Position numbers and translations under genes: made by a program | Notes under the pieces: model-generated | Database searches by the model: none | What the model saw: the letters and a program-made list of their open reading frames with translations, nothing else | What the model was told of the DNA's origin: nothing | Assembly: GCF_000733755.1 (NCBI RefSeq) | Contig: NZ_JPOF01000006.1 | Location: forward strand, 124,001-188,000 | From: Lachnoclostridium phytofermentans | GTDB taxonomy: Bacteria; Bacillota; Clostridia; Lachnospirales; Lachnospiraceae | Length of the DNA: 64,000 bases | Direction of reading: 5' to 3' | Shown: positions 60,142 to 64,000 of the stretch, piece after piece | How positions within the stretch are numbered: the first letter of the stretch is position 1 | Layout: each line of letters begins with the position of its first letter

Positions 60142-62310
60142 TTACTCTAATGATAGTATTACAGTATCAAAAGCAGGTATATCCTTTGTATAGGTTACCC
60201 CTTTAATTGTTACGGATGCCTTTTGCAAGGTATCGCTATTATTAATCATAACTAAAATTTTATCTTCCTCATAATAAGCACTCTCTGTATTCACATTATC
60301 GGTAATCCCTTCTTGTAGGAAGGATTCGCCTGCTGCATATAAGATAATGTTGAGCAGAGTTCTAGCATTCTTAATCGAGTGTTCATAAGAAGTAAGATAG
60401 ATACCAAGTCCTTTTCCAAACTCATAAGAAGTCATAACTGGCAAACCATTCTCTTCTTTCAATACTTTTGCTAATCCATCGGTGAGATAGATATTTTTCT
60501 TTTCTTTTGGTCCATGATCGATAAACTCTAATTCTTCCATCGGTTCTGGTAAAAAGGTATAACGGCCATGAGAAACACGGTCGCCTAAATCCATATCAAC
60601 ACCAAGTACATGTGCCAATCGAAATAGTGTATCATAACCATTAACAGCACTTGGCTCATTTACACCAATAAATGCTTTCCCTTCATAAACAAATCTTGTG
60701 ATTCGTTCAATAACTTCCGGATCCTCCCAAGCTTTTCCACCACTCCAAGCAGTATTCAAAGTTCCGGCGTTAATTACAACATCGACATCCTCTAGGGCAC
60801 CCTGTTTCACGTCTTCAAAGTTAATAAACTTAACGTCCACTGGTAGTCCTGATAAACTTTCATTGATATGGATTAAATCATGCATATACGTTTCATGAAA
60901 ATGTCCAGATAGAGTCCATGAACGTAAAGAACCCCAGCTATGAAGTACGGCAACTCGTGGCTTAAGTACCATCGGCTTTCCAACCGTATGAAGTTGTCTG
61001 ATTCTTCGAAATTCATTTGCAATCTTTTCGATATAGTCTGTAAAGTCTGGGAAATCCTCGACTAAATGAAGGTAACCTCCGAGACCGATACGTTCGATTG
61101 GTTCCCTAAGCAATGCTCTTCTTACACTAATCCAGTAATTCTTTGCATCAAGTGTTGGATTCCCACCATCCATAAAGGTAGGAGCTCCTCCGAGTCCAAC
61201 TGGGAATAGATATGGATGGAGTCTTAATTCATGCGTATTTACCTTAACTCCTGCACAAAGTCTTACTTCAAATCCCGAGAACACACATTTTATTATGCCA
61301 TCAAAACCAAACTTTTCAAAATTTTTATGATAAGGCTCAACTCCTACCCAACTATCATCATAGAATACATAAGCTAATTTTCCATAGTTATGTACCACAT
61401 CAATCAATTGTTTACCAAAATCCACGACAAAGTTATTAATAAATTCCATCCAGTCAAGCTTATGCTGATCTGCTGGCATATGAGTAACATGGAACTTACC
61501 TTGATGAATAAAATCTTCTGCAGTAAGCGCATATCCATATGTTTCTTTAAACAAATTAAGAGCAAGCGGACTCACTGTAAAATCATAGGATGCCCAATCG
61601 GAGAAAAGGTAGCGATTTTTTTCATTACTTCCCCACATCCAGACAAAATTGTAAAACATCGAGGTAAATCTAACAACTGTCGTCTGTTCGTGTTGTTTAC
61701 ACCAATGATCCATCCAAGTAAGTAAGTACTCCCTTGTTTCTTTATGCATTGGATCAATTTGCATCAAGTGTTCTTTATTCCAGTTGTTTGTCGTATGGTT
61801 ATACATTGAGATTTCTTCCCATATACGATAGGCCATAAAACTAACCGTATATTTATGCCATGGACAGATACCTGTTATGACTACTGATTGATTTTGCGGT
61901 TGGTAACTCCACTTTTCATTATCTATAAGAGTATCTGTCGTTCTATCATGCACTTGCCAATACATCAATGATTCTTTGCTATCATTTACTAAGAACTGCT
62001 CTTTAAAAAAGCCTTCCATTAAATCTATTATTAAAGTATCTGAATTAGCTACCACTGGACTTGTGACAAGAAAAGTTTGTTGTAATTTGTCCATATTCAC
62101 TTTTGCCCAAGCATTATGGTCTCGAATCAGACAAATAGTGGAATAGATTCCATAACCTGCATTTAAGATGTCATCTGATAAAACTGTTCCATCACTATCA
62201 CGAATTACATCTGCTCCCCATCTTTTTGCAAGCTCTAATGTCAAATCCTCGTATCCTGCTTCTCCAGGTAATGTAAATCCACCTTTTGTAATCTCATTAT
62301 GCTGATTCAC
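60142..62310 (-). CDS. GH112 beta-galactoside phosphorylase, probably galactosyl-rhamnose type
   Basis: A 722-residue inverting phosphorylase of family GH112. The opening GGFTLPGEAGYEDLTLELAK then RWGADVIRDSDGT is diagnostic, and the general acid is D319 in YVFYDDSWVGVEPY. It cleaves a beta-galactoside with phosphate to galactose 1-phosphate. Family members act on galacto-N-biose/lacto-N-biose or on galactosyl-1,4-rhamnose. The acceptor-side stretch here (HELRLHPYLFPVGLGGAPTF) differs from the EGRFLPYFFPDTF type I recall for lacto-N-biose enzymes. The next gene upstream is GH105, which acts on rhamnogalacturonan, so the rhamnose type is favoured. No signal peptide, so cytosolic. Confidence 0.85.
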   Translation of the reverse strand: MNQHNEITKGGFTLPGEAGYEDLTLELAKRWGADVIRDSDGTVLSDDILNAGYGIYSTICLIRDHNAWAKVNMDKLQQTFLVTSPVVANSDTLIIDLMEGFFKEQFLVNDSKESLMYWQVHDRTTDTLIDNEKWSYQPQNQSVVITGICPWHKYTVSFMAYRIWEEISMYNHTTNNWNKEHLMQIDPMHKETREYLLTWMDHWCKQHEQTTVVRFTSMFYNFVWMWGSNEKNRYLFSDWASYDFTVSPLALNLFKETYGYALTAEDFIHQGKFHVTHMPADQHKLDWMEFINNFVVDFGKQLIDVVHNYGKLAYVFYDDSWVGVEPYHKNFEKFGFDGIIKCVFSGFEVRLCAGVKVNTHELRLHPYLFPVGLGGAPTFMDGGNPTLDAKNYWISVRRALLREPIERIGLGGYLHLVEDFPDFTDYIEKIANEFRRIRQLHTVGKPMVLKPRVAVLHSWGSLRSWTLSGHFHETYMHDLIHINESLSGLPVDVKFINFEDVKQGALEDVDVVINAGTLNTAWSGGKAWEDPEVIERITRFVYEGKAFIGVNEPSAVNGYDTLFRLAHVLGVDMDLGDRVSHGRYTFLPEPMEELEFIDHGPKEKKNIYLTDGLAKVLKEENGLPVMTSYEFGKGLGIYLTSYEHSIKNARTLLNIILYAAGESFLQEGITDNVNTESAYYEEDKILVMINNSDTLQKASVTIKGVTYTKDIPAFDTVILSLE

Positions 62311-62336
62311 TTTTTTTCTCCTTATCTATGCAATAT

Positions 62337-62379
62337 AGGGCTACCGTAATCAACGATAAGAATGTATTACGATAGCCCT
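62337..62379 (-). terminator. Long hairpin between GH105 and GH112
   Basis: AGGGCTACCGTAATC pairs with GATTACGATAGCCCT-like sequence (one wobble) around a 13-base loop. There is no T-run, so it may be a processing or stability element that sets the ratio of the two enzymes. Confidence 0.5.
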
Positions 62380-62450
62380 GTCTAAACAACTTATTTTTCA
62401 TAAACACCTATTGCTTACCAAACCTGCCAACAGATGAGTTACCTCCGTAA

Positions 62451-62475
62451 ACAAGGTTTCGCTAACTTTTCCTTG
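62451..62475 (-). repeat. Dispersed hairpin repeat, copy 4 (short)
   Basis: On the minus strand CAAGGAAAAGTTAGCGAAAC then CTTGT. Same family as 20088-20125 and 59304-59387 but with a shortened right arm. Confidence 0.5.
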
Positions 62476-62502
62476 CTATGAAGAAGATGTGTAAAATTCT
62501 TT

Positions 62503-63534
62503 TTATTTCGTACTATCTTCTACAATTGCTGAAAGGAACGCAAGTGCCAATCCTTGCCCCCATCCTTGCATCCAAGTCTTTGGTACATTACGATAACCTT
62601 CTCGATCTTTCATTACTGCTGTACCACCAGATACATTTAGTACTCTACCATCTTCTGATATATTCTTTAGAATACCATCCAAAGATTTCTGAATATATTT
62701 TGTGTGAAGCGGATTATGATTTGTAACCATTGCTGCTGCAATTCCACAGCTAGCAGATACTTCTTCGTAAGATTCTTCATCATCAAGGATTGTTCTCCAT
62801 AAACCATTCTTGGTCTGTAGAAGCTTTAAGGCTGCTAGTTGGTCTCTAAGAGCACAATCAATTTCCATAAAAATAGGATATAAGTATGGTTCAGGAAGTA
62901 TTTTACCAACTTGAGACATAGTATAAGCTGCCCAGGCATTAGCACGTCCCCAATAAAATCCAGACATATGATCTTTATTTATATTGTTATAGCCATGGTA
63001 CCAAAGGCTTGTACTTGGCTCTTGAAGATATTTAATATGCCAGTAATACTGATTTAGAGCATCAGCAATCATATCCTCATCCTTAAGTTTTACTCCTACT
63101 CTCAATAAGAAAAATGCTGCCATAAATAAAGTATCCGCCCATGCTTGTTCTGGAAAATCATTATTTACTGATACGGTATGTTGAAGAACATGATCTCCAA
63201 AACGAAGTGCCTTATTACGAATATAGTCTACTTTGCTCATAACGATGTCCCAATATGTTTCATCCTCGGTTGCTTCATATAATGTTATCATGCAGTGCCC
63301 CATAGCACATGTATTTACTGTCCAATTAGGTAGCCCAAGAGCAATGTATTCATCTGCCCATTGTTTTAATAGATTAATATATTCTTCCTTCTTTGTAACG
63401 CGATAAGCCTCACTAATACCATAATAAGCAACTCCGCAAGGCCAATCCCATGTCATATCCATAGTCATAGTTTTTTTCACAACGCTGTCAATCACCTGTA
63501 ATAAATTTTCTTTGTCATACTCAATTTTGAACAT
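62503..63534 (-). CDS. GH105 unsaturated rhamnogalacturonyl hydrolase
   Basis: A 343-residue (alpha/alpha)6 barrel enzyme that takes the 4,5-unsaturated galacturonate off oligosaccharides left by pectin or rhamnogalacturonan lyases, by hydrating the double bond. Family marks are MTWDWPCGVAYYGISEAY (catalytic Asp region), EQAWADTLFMAAFFLLRVG, GFYWGRANAWAAYTMSQVG and VSASCGIAAAM. No signal peptide, so it works on imported fragments. I start at the ATG at 63534 (GGGAG upstream). Its neighbours are a sugar-binding protein and the GH112 phosphorylase on the same strand. Confidence 0.88.
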   Translation of the reverse strand: MFKIEYDKENLLQVIDSVVKKTMTMDMTWDWPCGVAYYGISEAYRVTKKEEYINLLKQWADEYIALGLPNWTVNTCAMGHCMITLYEATEDETYWDIVMSKVDYIRNKALRFGDHVLQHTVSVNNDFPEQAWADTLFMAAFFLLRVGVKLKDEDMIADALNQYYWHIKYLQEPSTSLWYHGYNNINKDHMSGFYWGRANAWAAYTMSQVGKILPEPYLYPIFMEIDCALRDQLAALKLLQTKNGLWRTILDDEESYEEVSASCGIAAAMVTNHNPLHTKYIQKSLDGILKNISEDGRVLNVSGGTAVMKDREGYRNVPKTWMQGWGQGLALAFLSAIVEDSTK

Positions 63535-63570
63535 AATGTCTCCCTTAGTATTGATTTTATGATACCACAT

Positions 63571-63595
63571 AACCCCCCTGAAAAACAGGAGGGTT
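63571..63595. terminator. Hairpin upstream of GH105
   Basis: AACCCCCCTG (63571-63580) pairs with CAGGAGGGTT (63586-63595), one wobble, five-base loop. It lies between the binding-protein gene and GH105 and could reduce read-through or protect the upstream mRNA end. Confidence 0.5.
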
Positions 63596-63832
63596 ACTTG
63601 GTAGTATGAACTAGTTACTTTTATCCTTTGTACTCTTCATAAGTAACTTTTCTGTTTTAAGTTTTACATAACTTTCTACTTTTTTATTACTATACTATTT
63701 TTCTTGTGTTTCTAACATTTTCTCTTATCATTTGCTACTAATTATCTCTTCTGACGTTTTTTAATCGCTTTATCGTCAATTTTTATCGGATTGTCTCAAA
63801 ATCATATCTTGTGTAAGTTTCTAGATTAAGCC

Positions 63833-64000
63833 CTAGTTATATCCTCCAGCTGAGATTGCTGCTTGTTTCTCATCAAGAATTGTCTGGTATCCGGCAGCTA
63901 AGTAATCTTCACAAGCTTTTTGATATACAGCTTCGAATTCTGCTTCAGGAGCCATCGCACATTTTACATATAATTCTTTCCAAAGATCATTTAAATCAGA
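63833..64000 (-). CDS. Extracellular solute-binding protein, C-terminal end (partial)
   Basis: The last 55 residues of a protein whose start is beyond the window: SDLNDLWKELYVKCAMAPEA, then EFEAVYQKACEDYLAAGYQT and ILDEKQAAISAGGYN. This tail is typical of LplA-type lipoprotein sugar-binding components of ABC importers (closing helix with DYLAAGYQTILDEK). With GH105 and GH112 downstream on the same strand it would be the uptake component for pectic oligosaccharides. Family call rests on the short tail only. Confidence 0.65.
   Translation of the reverse strand, partial: SDLNDLWKELYVKCAMAPEAEFEAVYQKACEDYLAAGYQTILDEKQAAISAGGYN

Overview
The window reads as the chromosome of an AT-rich, strictly anaerobic Firmicute of the Lachnospiraceae. 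The evidence is low G+C, strong AGGAGG ribosome binding sites, DUF1540 and DUF2500 proteins, a superoxide reductase, a D-lactate dehydrogenase, and inverting phosphorylases of families GH94 and GH112. The phosphorylases and a GH105 enzyme point to a plant-polysaccharide fermenter close to Lachnoclostridium (Clostridium) phytofermentans. That name is my inference from gene content, not a database match.

Layout. 0-2.1 kb: end of a tandem pair of ABC exporters. 2.3-11 kb: regulators (GyrI-like, XRE, a MerR/membrane cassette), a XerS-like tyrosine recombinase, an ArsB/SLC13-type permease and a threonine aldolase. 11-16.4 kb: a graveyard of decayed genes (a Tn7-type TnsA relic, a multi-frameshift lipoprotein, a duplicated scrap of that lipoprotein, a ribbon-helix-helix remnant) around two intact genes. 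16.4-18.6 kb: PadR, a putative HExxH zinc protein and an unknown Cys-rich protein. 19-28 kb: holA, phospholipid genes (psd, pssA, LPG-synthase-like membrane protein) with a 62-bp tandem repeat, corA and comEC. 28.4-32.4 kb: comEA, response regulator, histidine kinase and a GerMN lipoprotein on one strand. 33.3-38.1 kb: argCJBD. 39.8-41.1 kb: maf and a PAP2 phosphatase. 41.4-42.6 kb: argG. 42.8-43.7 kb: a holin-like protein with a long charged repetitive tail. 43.9-46.3 kb: a GH94 phosphorylase. 49.3-53.1 kb: phosphate permease, DUF47 protein and Ktr/Trk potassium uptake genes in line. 53.4-54.7 kb: beta and gamma-like subunits of a sodium-pumping decarboxylase. 54.8-57.7 kb: two ISL3-type IS copies, one inserted inside the other, each with its 8-bp target duplication. 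57.8-59.3 kb: ldhA-like gene and desulfoferrodoxin. 60.1-64 kb: a solute-binding protein, GH105 and GH112 set that fits import and phosphorolysis of pectin (rhamnogalacturonan I) fragments.

The genes serve arginine synthesis (argCJBD plus argG, with no other arg gene here), energy-saving sugar phosphorolysis (GH94, GH112), membrane lipid synthesis, DNA uptake (comEA, comEC, apart), ion homeostasis and oxygen defence. I saw no tRNA, rRNA or CRISPR array.

The clearest unusual results are the exactly resolved nested IS insertion, the GH105/GH112/transporter cluster, the holin-like protein with its repetitive tail, the lactate dehydrogenase with a four-cysteine tail coupled to superoxide reductase, and the PadR/HExxH cassette. 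I did not find a clearly new defence or mobile system.
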